Shown piece after piece: positions 34,000-42,636 of a stretch of DNA of 64,000 nucleotides (positions are counted from its first letter, which is position 1; each line of letters starts with the position of its first letter). The DNA is taken from the NCBI RefSeq assembly GCF_035510375.1, contig NZ_DATKHG010000028.1. One strand, written 5' to 3'. Below the pieces are notes generated by a model. It searched no databases and had not been told where the DNA came from. It saw only the letters and a list, made by a program, of their open reading frames with translations. The DNA is from Paenibacillus_I sp035510375 (GTDB lineage Bacteria > Bacillota > Bacilli > Paenibacillales > Paenibacillaceae). The translations under genes and the position numbers were made by a program.

Positions 34000-35184
34000 A
34001 TGAAATCGACCACCGTCTTTTTGCGCCGGTGCGCTCTCCTCTTCTTGGTATGCGCATTGACAAGCGGCTGCTGGGACCGCCGAGAACTTAACGACATCTC
34101 AATCGTGACGGGCATCGCAATCGACAAAGGCAAAAACACCAAGTACCGGATGAGCATCGAAATCGTAAACGTCGCGAACATGAATCCCAAGCAAGGGGGG
34201 AACAGCGCCCCTTCCGTCGTTTATTCGCTTGAAGGGAATTCGTTGTCCGAGCTGTCCCGCAAAATGAATTTCGGCGTATCGAGATCCCTTGTTTATTCGC
34301 ACATGCGCACGGTCATAATCAGCGAAGATATAGCCCGCTCCGGCACGATGGCTTTTTTGGAATACATGAACCGCGACCGCGAAATACGAAACGATTTCAA
34401 CCTGCTTGTGGCGAGAGGATCGAAAGCGAGAGATGTTCTTACGATAACCTATCCGTTCCAGAAGGTGGCCACGCTCAAGATCCATAAACAGCTGCAAACC
34501 CTTAACGAGGAGTGGGGGGGCGATCCGAATATACGGATGAATCACGTCATCGAAGCTTACAGGTCGGAGGGACGCCAACCTGTCATGACGCTCGTCGAGA
34601 TCCACGGCTCGAAGAGCAAACCGGAACAAAACGTGAAGAGCGTTACGCCGACGATGGTAACGCCGGTCGGTTTGGCCGTGTTCAAGCAGCTCAAAATGGT
34701 CGGCATGATGAACACCGAGGATTCCCGAAGCTACTTATGGACGCAAGACAAGCTGAAAACGACCTCATTGACCGTTCCCGAGAGCGGGCATACGTTTTTT
34801 GACGTACGCATCCTGCACAGCCAGACGCAGATCAAGACGAATTACGATGGCCGCAGGCCGCGTATACAAGTGTTGATCAATATGGAAGGCATCCTTGAGG
34901 GGCTTCAGTCCCGGATGAATCTTGATGAGGTCGATACTTTTGAGCGGCTGCAAAACAAGGTCAACCGAGCCGTCGAACGGAAGGTGCTGTCCACGATCCG
35001 AAAGGCGCAGACCGAGTACCGGTCCGATATTTTCGGCTTCGGCGACGTTATGTACAGGCAGCATCCTGCCCAATTCAAGAAGGTGAGCAAGGACTGGGAC
35101 GACGAGTTCGCCCGCGCGGACGTAGAAGTTCACGCGAATATGGTCATCGTGCGTACGGGAACGGTACGCAATCCGTTTTTGTAG
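34000..35184 (+). CDS. gerKC: Ger(x)C-family germination lipoprotein
   Basis: The 394-residue protein starts at ATG 34000, 8 nt after AGGAG. Lipobox LTSGC (Cys24) is followed by the family hallmark WDRRELNDISIVTGIAIDKG. The remainder has the three-domain Ger(x)C pattern (FGVSRSLVYSHMRTVIISED; DVRILHSQTQIKTNYDGRRP). It completes the receptor on the outer face of the spore inner membrane. Confidence 0.95.
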   Translation: MKSTTVFLRRCALLFLVCALTSGCWDRRELNDISIVTGIAIDKGKNTKYRMSIEIVNVANMNPKQGGNSAPSVVYSLEGNSLSELSRKMNFGVSRSLVYSHMRTVIISEDIARSGTMAFLEYMNRDREIRNDFNLLVARGSKARDVLTITYPFQKVATLKIHKQLQTLNEEWGGDPNIRMNHVIEAYRSEGRQPVMTLVEIHGSKSKPEQNVKSVTPTMVTPVGLAVFKQLKMVGMMNTEDSRSYLWTQDKLKTTSLTVPESGHTFFDVRILHSQTQIKTNYDGRRPRIQVLINMEGILEGLQSRMNLDEVDTFERLQNKVNRAVERKVLSTIRKAQTEYRSDIFGFGDVMYRQHPAQFKKVSKDWDDEFARADVEVHANMVIVRTGTVRNPFL

Positions 35185-35224
35185 AAGCGCGCGGATCCCG
35201 GGGTTGCGCGCAGCCAGCGAGAAA

Positions 35225-35265
35225 GCACCGATTCGGCTCCTTCGAACCGCCGAATCGGTGCTTTT
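35225..35265 (+). terminator. Terminator of the germination operon, likely bidirectional
   Basis: GCACCGATTCGGC pairs perfectly with GCCGAATCGGTGC; TTTT follows on plus and TTTCT on minus. It lies between convergent gerKC and the Ala-rich small gene. Confidence 0.85.
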
Positions 35266-35278
35266 CCATGCCCTGCCG

Positions 35279-35491
35279 CTAATCGTCGACCGGCGCATAC
35301 CGCTGCCTGGCCGCCGACGGCCAGTCTTCGGCCGGCCCGCAAGGCGCCGCGGCCCCATCGCTTGCCGCCGCAACGGCTCCCGGCGGCGCAGCCGCGGCAG
35401 CCGACGCATCCGATGCTGCGGCAATCGAGGCAACCATCTTAACGGCCTCTTCCTTGGGCGAGTTGACAATCTCATATAAAATACCCATCAT
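35279..35491 (-). CDS. Small Ala-rich protein, 70 aa
   Basis: ATG at 35491 follows GGAAGG by 8 nt. MMGILYEIVNSPKEEAVKMV looks like a genuine N-terminus, followed by a run rich in Ala with a few Pro/Gly (SIAAASDASAAAAAPPGAV) and an acidic tail. The alanine richness may partly reflect high-GC DNA. A terminator adjoins the stop. No family is recognised; it is likely a real but poorly conserved gene. Confidence 0.5.
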   Translation of the reverse strand: MMGILYEIVNSPKEEAVKMVASIAAASDASAAAAAPPGAVAAASDGAAAPCGPAEDWPSAARQRYAPVDD

Positions 35492-35694
35492 CGCATCATC
35501 CTTCCTTCTACGGTGTCTTACAACGTATACGTGCGCGGGCACGGCTAAATGCCAAGACAGCCCATTTTACGGCATGAAGCGACCCGCGCCTCCCCCGCCT
35601 CGATCGTTCCTTCGCTGCCGGCTCCGGCAGTGAAACCTTGCTTCCATAAAAACGTATTGACGGCTAAGAAATAAAATTCGAGGAGGCTGTTCAA

Positions 35695-36366
35695 ATGTCC
35701 TTGTTCAAACGTTTGCGAGACCTGACCCTTTCCAATGTGTATGCTTTAATCGAGAAGGCGGAAGACCCGATCAAGCTGACCGACCAATACATCCGCGATA
35801 TGCAGGAGGATCTGCAGGATGCGGAGAAAGCGGTAGCCGCCCAGATCGCCCTGGAGAAAAAGTTCAAGCACGCCTATGAAGAGCAGGAGGCGCTGGTTGC
35901 GAAACGCACCGACCAGGCGCATATGGCCGCGCAGGCCCAGAATGCCGATCTTGCCCGGCGCGCCTTGGAAGAAAAGAACGCCGCCGAAATAAAAATGGTC
36001 GAGTACAAGGAAAGCTATTCGCAAAACCAGCTGCTGGCCAACAATTTGCGGAACAAGCTGGACGAAATGCGCAAGCAGCTGACCGATCTGAAAAATAAAC
36101 GCGAAACGCTGGTCGCCCGTTATAACGCGGCCAAGACACAACACCAGATTAACACGGCGATGTCCGGCTTCGGCTCGGACAACGCCGCCGCAGGCATGAA
36201 GCGCATGGAAGAAAAGATGCTTGAGATGGAAGCCCGGGCGGAAGCCAGCAACGAACTGACCGCGTCCAAGGGCAAGTCCCTGGATGAGGAATTCGCCGAG
36301 CTTAACAAAAACAAAGCGGTGGAAGACGAGCTCGCCGCCTTGATGAAGCAGTACGAGAATAAATGA
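35695..36366 (+). CDS. pspA: PspA/IM30 family membrane-stress protein
   Basis: The 223-residue protein starts after GAGGAGG. It begins MSLFKRLRDLTLSNVYALIE, the PspA membrane-binding amphipathic helix, and continues as a long coiled coil (about 25-185) as in ESCRT-III-like IM30 proteins. PspA assembles on damaged membranes. Its stop overlaps the next start by 4 bp. It forms an envelope-stress module with the facing DUF350/ATP-grasp operon. Confidence 0.95.
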   Translation: MSLFKRLRDLTLSNVYALIEKAEDPIKLTDQYIRDMQEDLQDAEKAVAAQIALEKKFKHAYEEQEALVAKRTDQAHMAAQAQNADLARRALEEKNAAEIKMVEYKESYSQNQLLANNLRNKLDEMRKQLTDLKNKRETLVARYNAAKTQHQINTAMSGFGSDNAAAGMKRMEEKMLEMEARAEASNELTASKGKSLDEEFAELNKNKAVEDELAALMKQYENK

Positions 36367-36872
36367 GCTTATTCAAGCGGCTCAGGAACCTGATCGGCGG
36401 CCCGGCGCCCGCGCCGGCAGCCGAACGGAGCATACTCACCGTCGGTCCGGGAGATGTATGCGAGGTATCCTTGATTACGTACCAGGTTACGGGCAGCATT
36501 CGGAATCATCAGCGAAATACGGCGATGCTGACCCTGCAGGACGGCACCGATTTCCGTTATTTGCTGATCGAGGAGCGCGAGCTGACGGTGTTCGCCTTGT
36601 ATGCGCCGATCGACGGCCGGCTCGACTCCATTGAGGAGGTGCCGATGACGTTGGAACTGGACGACCGCGTATTTCACATGGAAGAGCATTACGCCGGCTT
36701 CGTCGTCCCAGCGGGCAAAACACCTTTCATGCGAGGCGGAGACCAGGCCGTCTGGAATTATCAGACCGACGATAAGAGGCTGCTTCGAGTGGAATGGATG
36801 GACGGACGGTTTGTACTGTACGAAGGCGAGACCGTCCTTCCCGCCGATGTCCGCATCATCCGGGGAAGCTGA
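36363..36872 (+). CDS. DUF4178-like protein, PspA partner
   Basis: The 169-residue protein overlaps pspA by 4 bp. Its N-terminus MSLFKRLRNLIGG copies that of PspA almost exactly, so it may share the same membrane anchor. The rest is beta-rich (VGPGDVCEVSLITYQVTGSI, LTLQDGTDFRYLLIEERE) as in DUF4178 proteins, which accompany PspA in many bacteria. The function is unknown; coupling to PspA is the main clue. Confidence 0.85.
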   Translation: MSLFKRLRNLIGGPAPAPAAERSILTVGPGDVCEVSLITYQVTGSIRNHQRNTAMLTLQDGTDFRYLLIEERELTVFALYAPIDGRLDSIEEVPMTLELDDRVFHMEEHYAGFVVPAGKTPFMRGGDQAVWNYQTDDKRLLRVEWMDGRFVLYEGETVLPADVRIIRGS

Positions 36873-36895
36873 GCATTTGCTGCCTGCTTGACAAA

Positions 36896-36940
36896 AAGGC
36901 TGCCCCCGAGCGAGCATAATGCTCGCTCGGGGGCAGCCTT
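36896..36940. terminator. Long bidirectional terminator between convergent stress operons
   Basis: About 20 bp of perfect stem (AAGGCTGCCCCCGAGCGAGC and its complement) with a short AT loop; T-runs lie outside on both strands. Confidence 0.9.
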
Positions 36941-36955
36941 TCTCTGTGAGGGCCG

Positions 36956-37357
36956 TTAGATAATCAGGCTGCTGACGGAAAAGGCAACCCCGATAAAGAC
37001 AAGGCACAGCAAGACACCGACCGCGACATTTCCCTTTTTCAGCTCATCGGAAATTTTGAGTCCCGGCGTCACCAGCTCGAACACCCAGTAAGCCGCGACC
37101 AGACACACATACCCGACCGCGAACCACAGCATCATGAACCAAAGGGAGGAATTCGTGTAAGCGGACACGCCGAGCACGATCGACGTGCCCATGAATTTGC
37201 CGCCCATCGCAAGTCCTGCGGCCACATTCCCCTTCTTCAACTCCTCCAAATCCCGATAAGGCGTCATCCAGCTGAAAATGACCATGCCCAGCAGTTGAAG
37301 GAGAATGATAACCATAACGCTTACCACAATATTAACGACTAAAATCAATCTTCCCAC
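36956..37357 (-). CDS. DUF350-family membrane protein
   Basis: The 133-residue protein has four membrane helices in two repeats, each with the ELKKGNVAAGLAMGG / ELKKGNVAVGVLLCL signature of DUF350. The start is probably GTG. It overlaps the lipoprotein gene by 13 bp. DUF350 proteins (YjfL-like) accompany PspA and ATP-grasp genes in envelope-stress loci. Confidence 0.92.
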   Translation of the reverse strand: MGRLILVVNIVVSVMVIILLQLLGMVIFSWMTPYRDLEELKKGNVAAGLAMGGKFMGTSIVLGVSAYTNSSLWFMMLWFAVGYVCLVAAYWVFELVTPGLKISDELKKGNVAVGVLLCLVFIGVAFSVSSLII

Positions 37358-38028
37358 CCCCGGAATTTGGCGTAAGCCAGGTCGTTATCGGCATAATCAT
37401 GGATCTCTTCCAGCCGGACCTGCGCTTTCTTCTGCGTCTTTAAACGATTGTACCGTTCCTTGTCGATCGGCTGCTTGATCTGATTGCCCGAAGGGAGTGT
37501 CAGGACTGCGAACTCCCTGGTCACGCCTTGCAATTCCGTTTGGTATACGCCGACCAGGTCGACCTCCGTGCTGACCGATATTTTCAGTTCCGCCAAATCC
37601 TTCTCGGCCGCTTCTTTGGATTTATTGGTTTTGATCGTCTGCCAGGCAGACAGACGGACCTTGTTCTGCCCTTCGGAATTCGTGGTCAACTCCGCATCCA
37701 TGAATTGCAGCGTCCATATCCGCTCCCCTGTCGCATAGTTGTCGTCGTTCGGAAGCAGCTCCTGGTCCGGCAGGATCGTCATATCGCTTCCGATCAAATC
37801 GCCGACGGTTCCCTCGACGATCCGGTAATCCCACGGCACCTTGCTCACATCCGGATCAGCGCTCTCAGCCGGTACGGGAGCGGTTTGAAAAACGGACGTC
37901 TGACCGGTTCCGCAGGCGCTGAGCAGTATCGCCGACAGCAGCGCCGCCAAGAGCATTGCTCCCTTGCGCGAAAGCTTGCGTGTGGCGCCCGCTCTCCGTT
38001 TCGACTCTCTTTCTTCGTTTGCCTTCAT
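37345..38028 (-). CDS. Lipoprotein of the PspA/DUF350 module
   Basis: The 227-residue protein starts directly after the ATP-grasp stop, with GGGAG 8 nt upstream. After a basic N-terminus a signal helix (MLLAALLSAILLSAC) ends in a lipobox. The mature part contains VPWDYRIVEGTVGDLIGSDM and a mixed alpha/beta region; no named domain is recognised. It is probably the extracellular sensor or partner of the module, in the place of YjfM in E. coli. Confidence 0.82.
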   Translation of the reverse strand: MKANEERESKRRAGATRKLSRKGAMLLAALLSAILLSACGTGQTSVFQTAPVPAESADPDVSKVPWDYRIVEGTVGDLIGSDMTILPDQELLPNDDNYATGERIWTLQFMDAELTTNSEGQNKVRLSAWQTIKTNKSKEAAEKDLAELKISVSTEVDLVGVYQTELQGVTREFAVLTLPSGNQIKQPIDKERYNRLKTQKKAQVRLEEIHDYADNDLAYAKFRGWED

Positions 38029-39225
38029 CTATTTCACTCCCAGTGCGATAAAATGGCTGGAGTTCCCGGTGATGAGACCGCCGGCTCTTCCCAGCAATCC
38101 ACACGGCGTTCCGTTGATGACGAACATGCCGGTTAACAGCCGAAGCTCGCCCGCTGCCGTGGCGATCGGGGCCAGGTCGGCTCTTTTTTGATAAACGGAC
38201 GGAAACAGGACACTCGTATCAAAGCCTTCCTGATCCCGGAGCTCCAGCTTCCCGTCCGCGTCGAACAGCATGACGGAGCCTCCCTCGCGCCCGAACATTG
38301 ATTTCGACACAAAGCTTCCCTCGAAAACCGGCTTGTTATAGGCGGGCAGCATATAACGCCCGATCGCCTCCCGTTCGTCCTCGTCAAAAAGCATACCGAG
38401 CTCATAAAGACCCCATACGACAGCCAGGAGACCTTTGGATTGCAGCACAATGCTGTGTATCGGATTGAAAAGCTCCAGCTTGCCGGTCTCGAGCGCGTAC
38501 GCCAGCGCTTCGCCCCCTTCGTCGACGGCCATCCATTCCTTCGGATACAGCGCAAACAGCCGATGGACGGCACGGCCCTCCTTATCCTTCAGCACGCCTT
38601 CATCTACCCAAAGCTCCAGGCAGTCCACACACCGCACTTCCAGGCCGCTGTGCCTGACCAGCGCGTCGATCGTGCCGGAATCCTCCGCATGCGAGCCGTA
38701 GGCGACACACGCAGCCGTATCGGGCCGATATTCCGACCATGCGGCGGCAAGATGCTCCGCCATTCCCGCATTCGGCGACTCGATTCCCTCCAGTCCGCAT
38801 AGCCAGGGCGTTGCGACGGCGGCTTCCACATACCCGGTCGGCGTGTCGGCGTTCAATTCCAACAGCTTGATGAGTCCTTCTTCCGACACCGCAAAGTCGA
38901 AGCGGGCATACCGGCTGATCATCCCCTGCGGCGGTATGGGATCGTCGTCGAGCAAATGCCATAAGATCGGCGGAATGCCGATAATTCCGTATAAATCATG
39001 CCTGCCGACGACGAAGCGGGCGGCTTTGTCCAGAATCCGCCATAGCTGCGCGGATGCGGACTCAAGCTCGCGATAGACCTCTTTGCGCATGGTGACGATT
39101 TGATCCAGCCAGTATTGCTCATGCTCATGATCGGCCCAGCCGAAGCCCAGCTCCTTCAAACGCTCCGTATGCCGCCGGCGATCTGGACGGGGCTCGCCAT
39201 GCACCTCGAATACGGGGCCCGTCAT
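38029..39225 (-). CDS. Glutathionylspermidine synthase-like ATP-grasp protein (YjfC/YgiC type)
   Basis: The 398-residue protein has the GSP_synth pattern: HEHEQYWLDQIVTMRKEVYR, ISRYARFDFAVSEEGLIKLL, LELNADTPTGYVEA, MLPAYNKPVFEGSFVSKSMF and REGGSVMLF. It lacks the amidase domain of E. coli Gss. Such ATP-grasp enzymes join a carboxylate to an amine, but their real substrate in PspA loci is unknown. It overlaps the upstream gene by 4 bp and abuts the lipoprotein start. Confidence 0.92.
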   Translation of the reverse strand: MTGPVFEVHGEPRPDRRRHTERLKELGFGWADHEHEQYWLDQIVTMRKEVYRELESASAQLWRILDKAARFVVGRHDLYGIIGIPPILWHLLDDDPIPPQGMISRYARFDFAVSEEGLIKLLELNADTPTGYVEAAVATPWLCGLEGIESPNAGMAEHLAAAWSEYRPDTAACVAYGSHAEDSGTIDALVRHSGLEVRCVDCLELWVDEGVLKDKEGRAVHRLFALYPKEWMAVDEGGEALAYALETGKLELFNPIHSIVLQSKGLLAVVWGLYELGMLFDEDEREAIGRYMLPAYNKPVFEGSFVSKSMFGREGGSVMLFDADGKLELRDQEGFDTSVLFPSVYQKRADLAPIATAAGELRLLTGMFVINGTPCGLLGRAGGLITGNSSHFIALGVK

Positions 39226-39911
39226 CCGCCGAACCCGCCGCCGAAGGAGGAAGAGCTTGTCGAACGGGACGAGCTGAGTCCGCTCGATTTGCCTCCCATT
39301 CCACCTGGCTTCGATGACGTAGAGCGGCGGGTGATCGATCCCGTCGTATCGCTTGTCCTCGGCCTTACGGAAGATCCGGCAACCGGCTTGTTCTGGAACG
39401 TATTATTGGAATAGGACTTCGGTTTGTACGCCGTACGGGTGTTTGTATAGTAGGCGGGACGGTTTCGGTACCAGCCTGACGAAGAGTAGGCCGATCCGCT
39501 GTTGAACAGCAATTGATACAGCAGCAAGTCGTCCCAGCCGAAGCCGGAGTACGTATTGACGACCGTCGCGCCTCCGGTTCCGCCTGTTCCGCCGTTCGAG
39601 GCTGCTCCGCTTCCGCTTTCCTCCGGCTTCCTTTCGTCCTCTCCTTCCTTCTGAGGAAGGGGAATGTTCCAATCGACGGCCGGGTTGTAAAATTTCTTCA
39701 CCGCCTCCGAAGACCATTCCACCAGCCTCGGTTCGCCGGTCCCATTCGCAGCGGTCGTATCTGCAGCCGCCGAGGAGCCGATCCCCGGAGCGAGCGCCGC
39801 ATTCGCCAGCAATGCGAGCCCAAGAGACGTCGATAAAACCCGAACCTGCTTGCTTTCCTTCGCCTGCGTGTTCCATTTAGCCGGATGCTTAGGCTTATTT
39901 TCCTTTTTCAA
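39222..39911 (-). CDS. Exported low-complexity Gly/Ser-rich protein, first gene of DUF350 operon
   Basis: The 229-residue protein starts at a TTG, 8 nt after AGGGGG. A basic N-terminus, a signal helix (VLSTSLGLALLANAALAPGI), a charged Glu/Lys stretch, a Gly/Thr run (NGGTGGTGGATVV), a Tyr/Trp-rich core (YSSSGWYRNRPAYYTN) and a Ser/Gly tail ending SSSFGGGFGG are seen. It resembles surface-exposed proteins that accompany PspA and ATP-grasp genes. It overlaps the ATP-grasp start by 4 bp. Confidence 0.75.
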   Translation of the reverse strand: MKKENKPKHPAKWNTQAKESKQVRVLSTSLGLALLANAALAPGIGSSAAADTTAANGTGEPRLVEWSSEAVKKFYNPAVDWNIPLPQKEGEDERKPEESGSGAASNGGTGGTGGATVVNTYSGFGWDDLLLYQLLFNSGSAYSSSGWYRNRPAYYTNTRTAYKPKSYSNNTFQNKPVAGSSVRPRTSDTTGSITRRSTSSKPGGMGGKSSGLSSSRSTSSSSFGGGFGG

Positions 39912-39958
39912 GGCCGATTCCCCCTTCCTTCAACCTTTGTCTTGCACACGCCCGATCA

Positions 39959-40174
39959 TCAGGCATTTTTCATCCGCACGACCAGCAGCTCAAGCCGATT
40001 CAGATCAAGGTTCAATCTTCCCTCAATCGTTTCGTACTCCTGGCCGCCGATGGTGACATAATTGACATGGTCCAGAGCCGTGAGCATGTTCGCGCTCCAT
40101 CTCCGCTCGTCGATCTGCTTCAATTCGCCGTCCGCCTGTTTCTCGTACAAGATGACATCGATCCCGTTTTCCAA
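39959..40174 (-). CDS. Hypothetical protein, 71 aa
   Basis: The most likely start is TTG at 40174, 11 nt after GGGAGG; the longer frame upstream lacks a usable start. It encodes ENGIDVILYEKQADGELKQI and a C-terminus LNLDLNRLELLVVRMKNA, a small alpha/beta protein with no membrane segment. No family is recognised. It lies upstream of the TTG-started exported-protein gene and may be transcribed with it. Confidence 0.6.
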   Translation of the reverse strand: MENGIDVILYEKQADGELKQIDERRWSANMLTALDHVNYVTIGGQEYETIEGRLNLDLNRLELLVVRMKNA

Positions 40175-40331
40175 AACATGCACATCCTCCCTGAAATACC
40201 TATCCCCTATTACGCTTGAAGGATGACGCCCGTTGCGTGAAAGACGGGAAGGACACAAAATATTTTACAGCATAAATATTTTTCAGTATATGTTTCATAG
40301 CACGGCATGTCGTTGGAAGAGTGTTCCTTAA

Positions 40332-40360
40332 TCAAAGAAAAGCCGCGTTGAACGCGGCTT
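40332..40360 (-). terminator. Short terminator hairpin upstream of the 71-residue gene
   Basis: GCCGCGTT pairs with AACGCGGC and TTTTCTTTG follows on the minus strand. No gene ends next to it, so it may close a short transcript or be a second terminator of the glycosyltransferase mRNA. Confidence 0.7.
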
Positions 40361-40450
40361 CTGACAGATTCTTGTTTTTCGGTTGCCCGGCAGTCAGTCG
40401 CACCCGTCCGGTCCGCAGGCCTTACCTTCGCCGGTTATCCCGCCGCTGCG

Positions 40451-40505
40451 AAAAATCCCGCACGTCAGGATCGTCCATCTGGAACCCAATGTTCTCCGTG
40501 CGGGA
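40451..40505 (-). terminator. Terminator of the ugtP-like gene with structured loop
   Basis: TCCCGCACG (minus strand, 40497-40505) pairs with CGTGCGGGA (40456-40464), followed by TTTTT; a 32-nt loop can fold further. Flanking AACCGGTTA (from about 40511) and TAACCGG (about 40434-40440) can add an outer stem. The region 40175-40534 holds only these hairpins and the ribosome binding site of the small gene. Confidence 0.65.
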
Positions 40506-40534
40506 GCTCTTAACCGGTTTGCAAGCCGGGATTT

Positions 40535-41713
40535 CTAAAAAATGACCTGTCTCTTTTTTCTTTGAGGAATGACGGGAGACGTTGAGGTGGAGGTCGAGTT
40601 CAACTCGAACTCCCTCAACACTTTGTCCACGACCAGACGGGCAGCCGCGAAGCTTGGTGCATCCGACCGCGGCTTCGCCGCCTTGCCGCCGGCGCCGGGC
40701 TTCGCCTGCTCAATAATGGCCTGCTTCAGCTTCTCGGGGCTGTCGGCAATGCGCAACACGCCCCGCTCGGCCCAAAACTCGGCATTTCCTTCCTCCTGGC
40801 CGGGCAGCGGACGATACACCACAGCGGGAACCCGCAAGGCCATTGCTTCCGCAATCGTGATCCCTCCCGCCTTCGTGACGATACAGGAAGCTGCCCTCAT
40901 CAGCTTCTCGATCTCCTTCACATAGCCAAAAACATGGACATCCGAGACACCCGAATAAAGCGCCTCCAGCTCCATGTACATACGTTCGTTCCGACCGGCA
41001 ACCAGGATAAAAGCGAACCCGTCATCCATCAGCAAGAGCTCACGCATGACGGCTTTGAGATCCGGCAAGGTGCCGTTCGCGCCGGCCATCACCAGTACAT
41101 ATCGCTTTTTCGGATTCAGGCCGTATTTTCGCTGAATTTCCGATACGCGAACGGGCTCGGCGAATCTTCCCCGCAGCGGGATGCCCGTGACGGATATCCG
41201 GTCCTGTTTTACCCCCCTTGCCACCATCGAATCCTTCAATGCTTTCGTAGCCACAAAATAACCGTCCGTTTCGGGATGGATCCAACGGTTGTGCAGCACA
41301 TAATCGGTAATCACTGTAAATCCCGGCGTACGGCAGTCCGAGGCGCGGCGCAGTTCGTACATCGCCAGGAACGGAAAAGTATGAATAACGGCATCCGGCT
41401 GTTCTTGATCGAGCATTTTTTTTAACCGGCCCGCCCCAAAGGAGTGAAGCCACCTGCCGAACAGACGATCCGGGCTCATTTCGTTTGTAATATGGTAGAT
41501 CCACCCGTAGATATTCGGGAACCAGGCGGCGCTTTTGTCATAAAGAAACCGGAACAGCCCGTTAAAGCGAGGATGCGATTCCGCAAAAAGGTCGATCATT
41601 TTCACATCCTCGATCCCTTGTTCAAGGAATTGCTGTTTGAGCGCCTGGGATACCTGATAATGGCCGTCTCCAAACATCGCGTACAAAATCAGAATTTTGG
41701 GCCGTCGATTCAA
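40535..41713 (-). CDS. ugtP: Diacylglycerol glucosyltransferase-like GT28 protein (UgtP/MGDG synthase family)
   Basis: The 392-residue protein most likely starts at TTG 41713 (NRRPKILILYAMFGDGHYQV), 8 nt after GGGAG; the upstream frame has no site. The N-terminal MGDG-synthase domain has GDGHYQVSQALKQQF; the C-terminal GT-B half has VLVMAGANGTLPDLK and the nucleotide-sugar loop VTKAGGITIAEAMALRVPAV. Relatives add glucose or galactose to diacylglycerol for membrane glycolipid and lipoteichoic-acid anchors. The tail has Ser/Thr repeats (NSTSTSTSP). Confidence 0.88.
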   Translation of the reverse strand: MNRRPKILILYAMFGDGHYQVSQALKQQFLEQGIEDVKMIDLFAESHPRFNGLFRFLYDKSAAWFPNIYGWIYHITNEMSPDRLFGRWLHSFGAGRLKKMLDQEQPDAVIHTFPFLAMYELRRASDCRTPGFTVITDYVLHNRWIHPETDGYFVATKALKDSMVARGVKQDRISVTGIPLRGRFAEPVRVSEIQRKYGLNPKKRYVLVMAGANGTLPDLKAVMRELLLMDDGFAFILVAGRNERMYMELEALYSGVSDVHVFGYVKEIEKLMRAASCIVTKAGGITIAEAMALRVPAVVYRPLPGQEEGNAEFWAERGVLRIADSPEKLKQAIIEQAKPGAGGKAAKPRSDAPSFAAARLVVDKVLREFELNSTSTSTSPVIPQRKKRQVIF

Positions 41714-42007
41714 TGGATCATCTCCCTCGCTGTCTGCACTGTGACCCAGCCTATCCGGCTGCATATACAAACTGTACACAGGAATAGTCATATCGAAATC
41801 AACCCATTATAAATTTTTTATGAAGAAATTTTATTTTATTCTTCACCAGGCTCAATTCCCCAAAATACCTGGTGAGACACTTCTGTATTCGCGAAAAACA
41901 AGCCTTCACACGAACTGCGGCAACACTGTATCTCAGAAACTGTATAAATAAGGATTACATTATGAATAAGTATCCAATAGTGCCCATTGTATTTAAAGCC
42001 GACTGGT

Positions 42008-42239
42008 TTAATGGACAACCAGCAGCCATATGGCAAAAGGGGTCAGATGGATAACAAACAGCAAAATCAGGGAAACGATGATAGTTCTCGACAACCCATT
42101 TGTGCTCGACCTTGTCTTTGAGAAATACCGAACAAACAAACAGTAACAGACCAAGCAAAATGGAGGTGTACCACCACCTGCGGGTCGTATCTTGCCGGAT
42201 GCCCCAGTCATGGCTGCTCCAGCCTTCCCAAGGCATCAT
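42008..42239 (-). pseudogene. Small two-helix membrane protein, apparently frameshifted
   Basis: The first frame (from 42239) gives WWYTSILLGLLLFVCSVFLK, a clear membrane helix, then loses membrane character after HKWVVEN. A second frame (stop at 42008) carries RTIIVSLILLFVIHLTPFAI, another clear helix. Joined near 42085 they make one plausible small membrane protein. The start overlaps the end of the lipoprotein gene. It is either a decayed gene or a base-calling error. Confidence 0.5.
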
Positions 42240-42624
42240 TTAATTTGTACTCAATGTCAAATTCTTGCGGATTATTCTTGATCAAGAATATCCTAATGTT
42301 TCCTTGGCTGATACCCAGAAGCTCACTGCCGTACGCTTTGGACAATTCACTGTAAATCCGATTTCCAAATTGCTCTTGTTCACCTTGGGAATCGAAGGCA
42401 TAAACCGCGATAATATCCTTGCTTGTACCTACTTCAAATGTTGCTTGCCGGGAGTTGCTTTCCGAATACAAATTATCGATAGAGGCAAGCTTCAAACCCT
42501 CCCGTTTGAGCGCCTGAACCGCATCGTTGAGTGCCGTCGGTTGATCCACAGGTTTGTTTTCCGAATCTGTGCACCCTACCATAAACATCGCAAAAAAAAT
42601 ACAACCAAGCACGTATCGTTTCAT
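42208..42624 (-). CDS. Small lipoprotein, 138 aa
   Basis: AAAGGAGA precedes the ATG. Signal KRYVLGCIFFAMFMVGC ends in a lipobox with Cys18, then a short acidic tether and a compact alpha/beta domain (ATFEVGTSKDIIAVYAFDSQ, GNIRIFLIKNNPQEF). No family is recognised. It is the middle gene of a three-gene membrane cluster. Confidence 0.75.
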   Translation of the reverse strand: MKRYVLGCIFFAMFMVGCTDSENKPVDQPTALNDAVQALKREGLKLASIDNLYSESNSRQATFEVGTSKDIIAVYAFDSQGEQEQFGNRIYSELSKAYGSELLGISQGNIRIFLIKNNPQEFDIEYKLNDALGRLEQP

Positions 42625-42636
42625 CGCGATCTCCTT

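Noticed and set aside
41955..42239. Intact 94-residue protein
   Set aside because: Its second half reads as non-membrane, Cys/Pro/His-rich sequence while the next frame continues a membrane helix, so a frame change is more likely.
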